DNA of 64,000 bases, from assembly GCA_002361235.1 (NCBI GenBank), contig DESI01000010.1, forward strand, positions 56,246 to 120,245, given 5' to 3'. Of the stretch, positions 26,818 to 34,826 are shown in pieces. The notes beneath the pieces were generated by a model. The model saw nothing but the letters and a program-made list of their open reading frames with translations, did no database searches and was not told where the DNA came from. The DNA comes from Porphyromonadaceae bacterium UBA3318. GTDB lineage: Bacteria; Bacteroidota; Bacteroidia; Bacteroidales; Muribaculaceae. Positions within the stretch are counted from its first letter, which is position 1, and each line of letters opens with the position of its first letter. A program made the position numbers and the translations under genes.

Positions 26818-27054
26818 GTGAGTCGAATAGGAACTGTGATGATAACTTTTGGCAGAAATGTTCAGATTGCAAGACAGACACTTAACATTTCGCAAGAGGA
26901 GTTGGCTTTCAGAGCCGGACTCCACCGCACATATATCGGTATGGTGGAACGTGCCGAACGGTCGATTTCACTCCAAAATGCCAAGAAGATTGCAGACGCG
27001 CTCAATTTAACATTAGACTCTCTATTGGAAAATGGCAAGAAGGAAAACAGTTAA
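26818..27054 (+). CDS. XRE-family regulator, probable restriction-modification controller (C) protein
   Basis: A 78-aa protein that is almost entirely a Cro/C1-type helix-turn-helix: FGRNVQIARQTLNISQEELAFRAGLHRTYIGMVERAERSISLQNAKKIADALNL, where HRTYIGMVERAERS is the typical recognition-helix region of R-M controller proteins. The start shown is a GTG at 26818; an ATG at 26839 would remove seven residues without touching the domain and is equally likely. It overlaps the endonuclease gene by 23 nt, an arrangement typical of C-R operons, in which C delays endonuclease expression. Confidence 0.85.
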   Translation: MSRIGTVMITFGRNVQIARQTLNISQEELAFRAGLHRTYIGMVERAERSISLQNAKKIADALNLTLDSLLENGKKENS

Positions 27055-28012
27055 TAGAAACGGTATTTCACGCATTCAAATCGAAGGCTCGTTCAAAGAT
27101 GCCTACGTCAGCTATGTATGTGTCCGATGCGGAAAGCCTAATTTTGTTAATATCGGGCAGACACTCATATCATCGGAAGATTTTGATGATTGCATTTGGG
27201 TGTGTGAACATTGCGGATTTATACATGCCGTAGACTCTCCGTTACCTTCAACATGGGTAAATTGGCAGCCGGAATATATTGAAGAAGACACTCCTACCGC
27301 CAATGCGTTCTGGACAGCGTTTTTCAGACAAGCGACATTACATCCGGAGTATTATTGGAAAAAATGCAATGTATGCGGCAGAATATTACCTTGGGCAGAT
27401 TTTGCGAAACACACCGGTTGGGGTCCATTGGAAAAGCAAATGGAATGCAGAAGTTGTAAGGCTGCAATCAACGCAATAGGAAATCCAAGACGGACAACTG
27501 AGCAACACCGCGAGAGTTCAATCAGAAGAAGGATTGCCGACATGTTTGTTGCAGAAGAAAACGAACGCATTGACGTTGCGGAATTATTTGAAAGATTCGG
27601 CGGCAAATGTTTCAAGACCGGCATCCCTTTGGACATCAATGCGACAGACACATGGCACATAGACCATATAATGCCCTCAAAATATCTATGGCCCCTGACA
27701 GTCAGAAATGCAGCGTTGTTGTCAAGCGAAGCAAATGAAAACAAGAAGGCGATGTGGCCAAGTCAGTTCTATACGCCCCAGCAGTTAGTGGAATTGTCAC
27801 GTATAACAGGTGCTGATTTAGAGATGCTGTCAAGTCCTACACCGATAATAAATCACAATATCGATGTAAATAAGGGAGTGGACAGATACCTGACAGTGCG
27901 CAACAGTAATGACGCATTGCCGAAACGCGTTGCGGATATTCGAAAAGTTTTGGAAGATTACAAATTAGTTGATCTGTTAGATGAACAACATAAAAAGATG
28001 TTGGGATATTAA
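27032..28012 (+). CDS. HNH restriction endonuclease, probable type II
   Basis: A 326-aa nuclease candidate. The N-terminal half has two CxxC pairs forming a zinc-finger-like unit (CVRCGKPNF and CEHCGFIHA), then a second set (CNVCGRIL and CRSCKAAI). The HNH core is FERFGGKCFKTGIPL, WHIDHIMPSKYLWPL near residue 210 (Asp-His metal site) and NAALLSSEANENKKAMWP (the N...N...K part). Context makes it the restriction enzyme: a controller overlaps its start, and its stop abuts the stop of a DNA methyltransferase on the other strand. The recognition sequence cannot be read. Base composition is more AT-rich than the flanking core genes. Confidence 0.85.
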   Translation: MARRKTVNRNGISRIQIEGSFKDAYVSYVCVRCGKPNFVNIGQTLISSEDFDDCIWVCEHCGFIHAVDSPLPSTWVNWQPEYIEEDTPTANAFWTAFFRQATLHPEYYWKKCNVCGRILPWADFAKHTGWGPLEKQMECRSCKAAINAIGNPRRTTEQHRESSIRRRIADMFVAEENERIDVAELFERFGGKCFKTGIPLDINATDTWHIDHIMPSKYLWPLTVRNAALLSSEANENKKAMWPSQFYTPQQLVELSRITGADLEMLSSPTPIINHNIDVNKGVDRYLTVRNSNDALPKRVADIRKVLEDYKLVDLLDEQHKKMLGY

Positions 28013-29146
28013 CTACCAGAGCACCAGATATTGATGGTCAGTAACTGTTCCTATGTCTTTTATTCCGAACTTATTACAGTGCGCCACGCTTTCAGAGAAC
28101 AATTCCCTGCCCTGAAAATAATTGGAAGCTATGGTAAGTAGTGTGGTTCCCATATCGCACTTTTTACTTTTACCCAGATGGAGAACAAAAACTCCATCAT
28201 CTTTTAATCTATCTTTAGCCTGACGGAATATGCAATCGTAAATACGCATATCCTTTTTCTGAATTTCATCTACATATCTGGGAGGCATCGATATAAAATC
28301 TTGCTTTTCCCAGCCGCTAAACCACAACCGTATCCAATTGGCGGAATAAAAACGAGTGCTGTCAAAAAATGGCGGTGAGGTTATGATTGCATCCAAATCA
28401 GACACTTCATCGGGCCATTCGGTCGTAGAATCCTGAAGGAAGATTCTGCCCGGAACGAAATCATTCGGGATTGCAACTGAAAAAGATTTCTTTACTTTAT
28501 CACGCAACTTATCAATAACACTCTTATATACAAACTCTCCCGAGGGAGCGTATGGCGTTATCGGGTGTGACTTGCGGGAAAGCGCATAAGGACGGTTGCC
28601 ATGAAGAATATGCAACATGGATGCGAGCACAGTCATCTCCGACGGATTGACAGGAGGTTCGTTGGTAAAGAATTGGCGAGCCAATAAAATCTCCTTAAAA
28701 GTGTCGGGATGATAATACTCTTTTAAGGATTTATTCAATCCGAAATTTCCATGAATTTCTTGATATTCTGATGAAACGTTATTATTCAAAATAAAAGACT
28801 CCAAACGAGTTATATATCGCTCAGCTTGCGTTAGGGAACCCAACCCGACCTTAGCCTGAGAGATATAGTAGGCCATTGCACTGATATCCATACCCATAGA
28901 ATATCTACCGTTCAAGGCGGCTTCAAAGGGTATGGTTCCGACTCCGCAAAACGGATCAAACATTCGCCCGCCGACAGGCACAAACGTCTCTACTAAAAGG
29001 TGTGCTATCGACGGCTTTAGTTTACCTTGATACGAACACAATGAATGATTGATATGTCCCCAGTTCTTTTTTGAAAAGGGTTCCTGTTGGTGTGGCAGTT
29101 CATTCTTAAAATGACGCCAATTATCAATCCATTCGTCTTGTATCAT
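28013..29146 (-). CDS. DNA methyltransferase (amino-methylating, TSPPF type)
   Basis: SAM-dependent DNA methylase of 377 aa that would protect sites cut by the adjacent HNH enzyme. Motif I (SAM binding) is DPFCGVGTIPFEAAL at residues 64-78, with an acidic residue in the following strand (GMDISAMA). Motif IV is AIITSPPFFDSTRF near residue 255. SPP[YF] is typical of N4-cytosine methylases, though N6-adenine enzymes can carry it. It overlaps the 488-aa methylase upstream by 4 nt (ATGA), so the two are co-translated. Its stop codon directly abuts that of the endonuclease gene. Confidence 0.9.
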   Translation of the reverse strand: MIQDEWIDNWRHFKNELPHQQEPFSKKNWGHINHSLCSYQGKLKPSIAHLLVETFVPVGGRMFDPFCGVGTIPFEAALNGRYSMGMDISAMAYYISQAKVGLGSLTQAERYITRLESFILNNNVSSEYQEIHGNFGLNKSLKEYYHPDTFKEILLARQFFTNEPPVNPSEMTVLASMLHILHGNRPYALSRKSHPITPYAPSGEFVYKSVIDKLRDKVKKSFSVAIPNDFVPGRIFLQDSTTEWPDEVSDLDAIITSPPFFDSTRFYSANWIRLWFSGWEKQDFISMPPRYVDEIQKKDMRIYDCIFRQAKDRLKDDGVFVLHLGKSKKCDMGTTLLTIASNYFQGRELFSESVAHCNKFGIKDIGTVTDHQYLVLW

Positions 29147-30609
29147 ACCTTGATGTATTTGAGAGTAATGAGAAATTGTGATAATACACTGCCGTTTCGC
29201 GATCGGCGGGTGCGCAGAACCTGATTGCTCTCCAAATTATAGCCCAATGTCTCAAGCAGTTCTATAAGTATCTTATCTGTAGGAATATGTATGTCGCAGA
29301 AAATAGAGTCGCCTAAATCAATTAAAATCCGGGCGCCATTTTTCAACTTAGAAGCAAGCCCGGAGAAAACCAGCATCATTTCGCTGAAATAGCAAACCGC
29401 CATCAAGGGTATGCGCTTATCGTACGCATTCTCCTTGAGTTCAGTGATGACACTGTTTAAGAGTGGACTCGATTCACATATTGAATAGGCCTCACGATAG
29501 GAGGATTTAACATCGTTTATACCGCTTGTCAGGATTTCATCTCTGAGAATGCGAAGATCGGCATCGGTTTTCAGACGTCCTAAAAACCACAACTCCAGTT
29601 TGGTATTTCGAATGTAGTTGGTACCGTTAAGGTATGGAGGACTTGTTATTACTGCGCCTATGTCAGAAATGTCTGCCCCTCCTATCGCCTTGGCATTCGG
29701 GGAAATACATTTGTGAGAAGCCGACAATCTATAATCAAAATTTAGAATATCCTCATAAATTTCTGAAACCTTTACAGGCAACACGTCAGAAATATATTTA
29801 ACTTCAGTCTCCCTCTCCTTACTGGTCTTGAATCTAAGGTCTCCCTGTTTCTTTAAGAAAGAGACCGGCACTAAGATTGCACAAACGGCAATGTTTAGCA
29901 AAGAGCGGACAAGAGCGTCCTCCTGTTCTTTGATTCTGTAGGATAATTGTAAAATGTTTTTGAGAACTGCGTCATCAAAGTATTTACTTTTTCCAAATAC
30001 ATTCCGATATGCCTTCATCAAGTTGGAATCAACAGGGCCAAGAGAAGACATAACATTTTCATAGGCCCTCAAAAAATCAATGGCAAGACACTTGCGCTTC
30101 TCTATCGGCAAAGACTGGACCTCGATTTTTGCAGAAATTAATGAGCGTAAAAGCGGATTGATTTCAGAATACACAGTATCAAGCCCCATACTATCAGCTG
30201 CGAAGACAGTAGTGCCCGTTCCTGCAAACGGCTCATAAACTAATGTATCGGAAATATTATTGGTTTCGATGAGGGTCTTGACGAAACTTGGAGAATACCC
30301 TTCAATATATGGATACCATCTCTGGAACGGATCATTTTTACCTGCCTTGAATGTAACCTCGGCCGGGAGTATTTTTTTTCTCTTGATTGCATCAGATGCA
30401 AGATATTTCGCCTGCTGACTAAGTGTCCTGTGTTCCGTGTATGCCAATTCTGACAATTCCTTCAAAGAATTTACTCCGATAAGATTCCTTATATCATTTG
30501 ACGATAAATCAGAGAGAGAAGAATAAAGATCCTCCTCTTTATCGTTAAAGGAAATAGTGAGGGTCTTGGACTCACCTTCGACGAATGAGATAGTTTTGAA
30601 AAACTGCAT
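29143..30609 (-). CDS. DNA methyltransferase (amino-methylating, TSPPY type)
   Basis: The second methylase of the cassette, 488 aa. Motif I is YEPFAGTGTTVFAAD near residue 130, then SEINPLLRSL; motif IV is AVITSPPYLNGTNY near residue 323, followed by LELWFLG, which is matched by IRLWFSG in the partner enzyme. The two are distant paralogues with the same motif order. A pair of separate methylases with one HNH nuclease usually means an asymmetric recognition site whose two strands are methylated by different enzymes. The gene has its own promoter with a full TTTG-N20-TAATTTCG match. Confidence 0.9.
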   Translation of the reverse strand: MQFFKTISFVEGESKTLTISFNDKEEDLYSSLSDLSSNDIRNLIGVNSLKELSELAYTEHRTLSQQAKYLASDAIKRKKILPAEVTFKAGKNDPFQRWYPYIEGYSPSFVKTLIETNNISDTLVYEPFAGTGTTVFAADSMGLDTVYSEINPLLRSLISAKIEVQSLPIEKRKCLAIDFLRAYENVMSSLGPVDSNLMKAYRNVFGKSKYFDDAVLKNILQLSYRIKEQEDALVRSLLNIAVCAILVPVSFLKKQGDLRFKTSKERETEVKYISDVLPVKVSEIYEDILNFDYRLSASHKCISPNAKAIGGADISDIGAVITSPPYLNGTNYIRNTKLELWFLGRLKTDADLRILRDEILTSGINDVKSSYREAYSICESSPLLNSVITELKENAYDKRIPLMAVCYFSEMMLVFSGLASKLKNGARILIDLGDSIFCDIHIPTDKILIELLETLGYNLESNQVLRTRRSRNGSVLSQFLITLKYIKV

Positions 30610-30631
30610 CGAAGTAAATAATAGAATATGT

Positions 30632-30674
30632 TAATTACATCGCGAAATTAATAATAAATTCTGAACACACCAAA
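30632..30674 (-). promoter_or_regulatory. Promoter and candidate operator of the methyltransferase operon
   Basis: On the minus strand: TTTG (30674-30671), 20-nt spacer, TAATTTCG (30650-30643), then CGATGTAATTA ending at 30632. It shares TAATTTCGC and the adjoining TAATTA with the controller promoter at 26790-26808. The start codon is 22 nt further on. Confidence 0.65.
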
Positions 30675-30733
30675 ATTTGCAAACCTTATGAGTTCTGCCT
30701 TATGAGTTCTGTATATGCCTGTTTGTATTTATT

Positions 30734-30765
30734 TTTGGATAACAGCAAAAAAAATGGTAATTTTG
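30734..30765 (+). promoter_or_regulatory. Promoter for tsaD
   Basis: TTTG (30734-30737), 20-nt spacer, TAATTTTG (30758-30765), ending 4 nt before the ATG at 30770. Transcription is predicted to begin at the start codon region, so the mRNA is leaderless or nearly so. Confidence 0.75.
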
Positions 30766-30769
30766 CGGT

Positions 30770-31801
30770 ATGATGGGTAAAGAGAAACCTACGGTGATAC
30801 TGGGCATCGAGTCGTCGTGCGACGATACCTCGGCGGCGGTGATAGTCGACGGGATATTGCGCAGCAACGTCATTGCGAGCCAGAAAGTGCATGAGAGTTA
30901 CGGCGGCGTCGTGCCGGAACTCGCGTCGCGGGCGCACCAGCAGAACATAGTGCCGGTGGTGTCCGACGCGTTGCGTCAGGCCGGCGTTGACAAACATGAC
31001 CTGAGCGCCATAGCCTATACGCGCGGTCCCGGCCTGCTCGGCTCGCTGCACGTGGGCACCTCGTTTGCCAAAGGTCTTGCCATTGCGCTCGACATCCCGC
31101 TGCTGGACGTGAACCATCTGCATGGCCATGTGCTGTCGCACTTCATCCGCAACAACGCCGACGACCCGGTGCCGGAGTTCCCTTACCTCTGTCTGCTGAT
31201 TTCGGGCGGCAACTCCCAATTGGTCGTGGTGGAATCTCCTTACAAGATGAATATCATAGGCCAGACCATCGACGACGCGGCCGGCGAGGCCTTCGACAAA
31301 TGCGCCAAGGTAATGGGCCTCCCCTATCCCGGCGGCCCGCATATAGACCGCCTCGCGCAGGAGGGCGACTCGAAGCGTTTCAAGTTCGCAAAGCCGAACA
31401 TGCCGGGCTTTGATTACTCGTTCAGCGGATTGAAGACATCGTTCCTCTATACCCTGCGCGACAATGTGAAGAATGATCCGGTCTTCGTGGAGAACAACAA
31501 GGCAGACCTATGTGCCTCTCTGCAGAAGACCATCATCGATATATTGCTCTCCAAACTGAAGGCGGCTATCCGCGAGACCGGCGTGAAGCATGTGGCCATA
31601 GGAGGAGGCGTATCGGCCAACGGAGGCATACGCCAGGCTGTGGCCGACCTATGCCGAGACATGGACGTCACCGCATGGATTCCGCCGCGTCAGTTCACTA
31701 CCGACAACGCCGCCATGGTGGCCATGGCCGGTTACTTCAAATACCTTAACCACGATTACAGCTCGCTCGCCATCCCTCCTTTCGCGCGCGTAACCGTTTG
31801 A
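30770..31801 (+). CDS. tsaD: tRNA N6-adenosine threonylcarbamoyltransferase TsaD
   Basis: Transfers the threonylcarbamoyl group from threonylcarbamoyl-AMP to A37 of ANN-decoding tRNAs. The 343-aa protein has ILGIESSCDDTSAAVI (N-terminal ASKHA nucleotide loop), DVNHLHGHVLSHF with the HxxxH metal ligands, ISGGNSQLVVV, and IGGGVSANGGIR. Two consecutive ATGs open the gene (30770 and 30773); either could be used given the near-leaderless promoter. A Sua5/YrdC-family synthase that could supply the intermediate is at 55054. cinA follows 9 nt later. Confidence 0.96.
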   Translation: MMGKEKPTVILGIESSCDDTSAAVIVDGILRSNVIASQKVHESYGGVVPELASRAHQQNIVPVVSDALRQAGVDKHDLSAIAYTRGPGLLGSLHVGTSFAKGLAIALDIPLLDVNHLHGHVLSHFIRNNADDPVPEFPYLCLLISGGNSQLVVVESPYKMNIIGQTIDDAAGEAFDKCAKVMGLPYPGGPHIDRLAQEGDSKRFKFAKPNMPGFDYSFSGLKTSFLYTLRDNVKNDPVFVENNKADLCASLQKTIIDILLSKLKAAIRETGVKHVAIGGGVSANGGIRQAVADLCRDMDVTAWIPPRQFTTDNAAMVAMAGYFKYLNHDYSSLAIPPFARVTV

Positions 31802-31810
31802 CATCATCCT

Positions 31811-32611
31811 ATGAAAACCCCGAACGACACTCCCGACAAGGATCCCGGCACGGAGAAAGATCTCCATAACGAAACCCGTACCGTCACCATATACGGCTAC
31901 ACCGAGGAGGAACTTGCCGACATCATCAAGCACTTCAGGAGCCAGCTCCCTGATTTTGTCAGCATGGTCACCACCACACTCAATCTTGTCACCAGGGTTC
32001 TGCTGACAGGCTCTCACCATGCTGTGGAACTTCTGCGGTTCAAGATGAACCGGTTCCAGCAGCAGCTCATGGACCTGTTCAACGAGGAATTCGTGTCGAC
32101 ACAGGACCTGACCATGTCGGAGGTATTAGGTCAGCTGCTGAAGGAGCGCGAGCTGACCGTGGCCTGCGCCGAGAGTTGCACCGGCGGCAACATCGCACAC
32201 AAGATTACGCAGATTCCCGGATCGTCGGCCTATTTCTTGGGCAGCGTGGTGAGCTACAGCAACGAGGTGAAGGCCAATGTACTGAAGGTTGGCCGAAACA
32301 ATCTGTCGCGCTTCGGTGCCGTCAGCAAACAGGTGGTCGAGGACATGGCCCGTGGAGCCGCATCGCTGATGAGGGCTGACTGTGCGATGGCCACGTCTGG
32401 CATCGCCGGCCCCGAAGGAGGTACAAAGTTCAAGCCTGTCGGTACGGTCTGGATGGCCGTAAGATATAACGACACCACCGTATCGGAGCTGATTCAGTTC
32501 AAGGGTGACAGAAACCAAGTGATTGAATCGGCAACGAACCATGTGATGTTCATGCTGATCAAGATGTTAAGGAACTCCTATATAGTGCAGGAGGAAATCA
32601 ACGACGACTAA
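31811..32611 (+). CDS. CinA-family nicotinamide-nucleotide amidohydrolase with N-terminal extension
   Basis: The C-terminal 165 residues are the PncC/CinA deamidase domain: LTVACAESCTGGNIAHKIT (catalytic Ser/Thr-rich loop), GSVVSYSNEVKANVL, and ATSGIAGPEGGT with VGTVWMAV. This domain converts NMN to nicotinic acid mononucleotide for NAD salvage. It is preceded by about 100 residues (TIYGYTEEELADIIKHF..., then VSMVTTTLNLVTRVLL) that are not the MoCF domain of full-length CinA and that I do not recognise. The gene is co-transcribed with tsaD (gap 9 nt). Confidence 0.88.
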   Translation: MKTPNDTPDKDPGTEKDLHNETRTVTIYGYTEEELADIIKHFRSQLPDFVSMVTTTLNLVTRVLLTGSHHAVELLRFKMNRFQQQLMDLFNEEFVSTQDLTMSEVLGQLLKERELTVACAESCTGGNIAHKITQIPGSSAYFLGSVVSYSNEVKANVLKVGRNNLSRFGAVSKQVVEDMARGAASLMRADCAMATSGIAGPEGGTKFKPVGTVWMAVRYNDTTVSELIQFKGDRNQVIESATNHVMFMLIKMLRNSYIVQEEINDD

Positions 32612-32615
32612 ACAG

Positions 32616-32652
32616 ATATTAAATATTAGATATTAATATTAAATATTAGATA
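32616..32652. repeat. 17-bp AT-rich direct repeat before the B12 riboswitch
   Basis: ATATTAAATATTAGATA occurs at 32616-32632 and again at 32636-32652; related ATATTAGATA words continue to about 32680. It lies in the 77-nt gap between cinA and the cobalamin riboswitch, where the promoter of the B12 operon would be expected, although no TAnnTTTG box is visible. Confidence 0.8.
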
Positions 32653-32688
32653 CCGGATAATAGATATTATATTAGATACAGAATAATT

Positions 32689-32762
32689 CATCTTCCTTTA
32701 TGAACCGGGTGAAAGTCCCGGACAGTCCCGCTACGGTTACAGTCCGACCTTGGAAGATGACA
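32689..32762 (+). promoter_or_regulatory. Cobalamin (B12) riboswitch
   Basis: The leader contains the conserved core in order: CCGGGTGAAAGTCCCGGAC, CAGTCCCGCTACGG, and ACAGTCCGACC. It is closed by a perfect 8-bp helix CATCTTCC (32689-32696) / GGAAGATG (32752-32759). This is a compact form of the adenosylcobalamin-type riboswitch. It ends 14 nt before the ATG of the TonB-dependent receptor, so ligand binding probably controls translation start or early termination of the B12 uptake operon. Confidence 0.92.
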
Positions 32763-32775
32763 ATTTTCTACGCGG

Positions 32776-34785
32776 ATGGAAAATTATTTACACTCAATCA
32801 GACACACATCGGCAATAGCGCTGCTTCTTATGGTCTCCGGCTCGATTACCGCCGGCCAAAAGCCCGACAGCGCATCAGTCACTCTTCAGACTCTTGAAGT
32901 CACATCTGCCAAAGCTCCGAAGGAAGTTGTCTCGGTAGCCCCGACGCACACCATCGCCAATCAGGACCTCGATAAGATGGGCATCACCGGCATCTCTGAC
33001 GCCATTCACCGTATGCCCGGCGTCATACTCCGTGACTACGGCGGTGCAGGAGGTCTCAAGACAGTTTCAATACGAGGTCTCGGTCCACAGCACACCGGCG
33101 TCAGCTACGACGGCGCGCAACTCGGCGACACCCAGTCCGGACAGATAGACCTCTCCAGATATTCGCTCGACAACGTCAGCGACATCTCCATGGTGATAGG
33201 CGACAACGAGGATATCTTCGTGCCGGCACGTACGGCGGCGGCATCCTCGTCTATCATGATTTCATCATGGAATCCTGTGATGGGCGACAGCAAGCTAAAT
33301 CTCACCGCCAAACTGACTGCCGGGGCATTCGGATACGTATGCCCCTATATCAGAGTCGGTTCGGGCATCGGCGACAATATGGCGTGGCTGGTCACAGGCG
33401 ACTACATCCACAGCAACAACAACTACACATTCTCCATCCCCAACGGCAGCGAGACGGTAAAGGAACGTCGCAGCAACTCCGACATCGACAACGGACACAT
33501 CGAAGCAAACTTCCGGTGGAAACCGAACTCAGCCTCCACGCTCAACGTGAAGTACTACTACTTCGATTCGTTCCGCCATCTGCCCGGCCCGGCCATCCTG
33601 TACAACAACGAGAGCCACGAGGCGCTGAAGGACGTGAACATGTTCGGTCAGGCGCAATACCGCACCCGCCTGTCAAAAATCTTCTCGCTCAATGTATTGG
33701 GCAAGTTCAACTGGAGCAAGAACAGATACACCGACCGAGACGGCAAATATCCGGGCGGCGTGCTCGACAACCGCTATATTCAGCGCGAGGCATACGGCGC
33801 GGCCACGCTGCTGTGCGCGCCTGTCACGGGGCTGTCGCTGTCGTATGCGTTCGACTATTTCTACAACGACCTGCACAGCAACCTGAAACAGCACAACCGC
33901 CCGCACCGCAACTCCATTCTCCAGGGCCTCAACGCCAAGTACCATTACCATTGGTTTACGGCCACCGCCCGTGCCCTGCTTTCTATATACCGGGACTTTC
34001 CGGGCGACGGCGAGAAGAAAATAAGCCACACCCGGCTCACTCCATCGGCGGGCGTATCATTCCAGCCCTGGATGAATCAGAACTTTTTCATACGCCTAAA
34101 CTATAAGGGTATATTCCGGATGCCGACTTTCAACGAGCTGTATTTCGACCATTTCGGTTCTATCAATCTGAATCCCGAAATAACCGACCAGTTCAACGCC
34201 GGTCTGACCTATAACCTGAAGCCGCAGAGCCGGATCAGCAACCTGAACGTGACGGTGGACGGCTACTATAACCGCATCAAGAACAAGATCGTGGCCGTAC
34301 CCTACAATATGTTCGTATGGACCATGACCAACCTTGGCCGCGTCGAGGCTTACGGCATCGACCTCGCGCTTAACGCTGAATTCCCGATATATGCGCGTCA
34401 GAGCATCATATTCAACGGCAACTACAGCTGGCAGAAGGCTCTCAGCAGGACATCACGCGACAAACTGGACTGGAACAAGCAGTTGCCATACACTCCCGTC
34501 CATTCCGGCGCGTTCTCCGTGGCATGGGAGAATCCCTGGGTGTCGATTGTAGCGCATTCCTACGGCTGTTCGGCGCGTTACTCCTCCACTAACAATCTCC
34601 CGAGCACGCGCCTGCACGGATATATGGAGTTCGGCTTCGCGGCATATCACACCTTCCGGTTTAACGGCCACGAACTTCAGCTGCGTGCCGACCTTATCAA
34701 TGCCTTCGACGCTCGCTATGAGATTGTGGCACGTTATCCCATGCCCGGCAGGTCGTGGACCGCATCAATAAGATTCACTTTATAA
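32776..34785 (+). CDS. TonB-dependent outer-membrane receptor, BtuB-like (vitamin B12)
   Basis: Outer-membrane barrel of 669 aa that imports corrinoids using TonB energy. A signal-peptide-like N-terminus (TSAIALLLMVSGSITAGQ) is followed by a TonB-box-like LQTLEVTSAK and the plug domain: ISDAIHRMPGVILRDYGGAGGLKTVSIRG and DGAQLGDTQSGQIDLSRY. The rest is barrel strands, ending in an aromatic-terminated strand (SWTASIRFTL). It lacks the carboxypeptidase-like extension of SusC proteins, consistent with the BtuB group. The riboswitch directly upstream and the BtuG/F/C-like genes downstream fix its substrate as B12 or a related corrinoid with good confidence. Confidence 0.92.
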   Translation: MENYLHSIRHTSAIALLLMVSGSITAGQKPDSASVTLQTLEVTSAKAPKEVVSVAPTHTIANQDLDKMGITGISDAIHRMPGVILRDYGGAGGLKTVSIRGLGPQHTGVSYDGAQLGDTQSGQIDLSRYSLDNVSDISMVIGDNEDIFVPARTAAASSSIMISSWNPVMGDSKLNLTAKLTAGAFGYVCPYIRVGSGIGDNMAWLVTGDYIHSNNNYTFSIPNGSETVKERRSNSDIDNGHIEANFRWKPNSASTLNVKYYYFDSFRHLPGPAILYNNESHEALKDVNMFGQAQYRTRLSKIFSLNVLGKFNWSKNRYTDRDGKYPGGVLDNRYIQREAYGAATLLCAPVTGLSLSYAFDYFYNDLHSNLKQHNRPHRNSILQGLNAKYHYHWFTATARALLSIYRDFPGDGEKKISHTRLTPSAGVSFQPWMNQNFFIRLNYKGIFRMPTFNELYFDHFGSINLNPEITDQFNAGLTYNLKPQSRISNLNVTVDGYYNRIKNKIVAVPYNMFVWTMTNLGRVEAYGIDLALNAEFPIYARQSIIFNGNYSWQKALSRTSRDKLDWNKQLPYTPVHSGAFSVAWENPWVSIVAHSYGCSARYSSTNNLPSTRLHGYMEFGFAAYHTFRFNGHELQLRADLINAFDARYEIVARYPMPGRSWTASIRFTL

Positions 34786-34826
34786 TATTATAATAATAAC
34801 TCAATTACAACAAACACTAAAAAATT

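Noticed and set aside
32700..32897. A 65-codon frame starting within the B12 riboswitch
   Set aside because: Its start lies inside the conserved riboswitch core and it overlaps the receptor gene in another frame.
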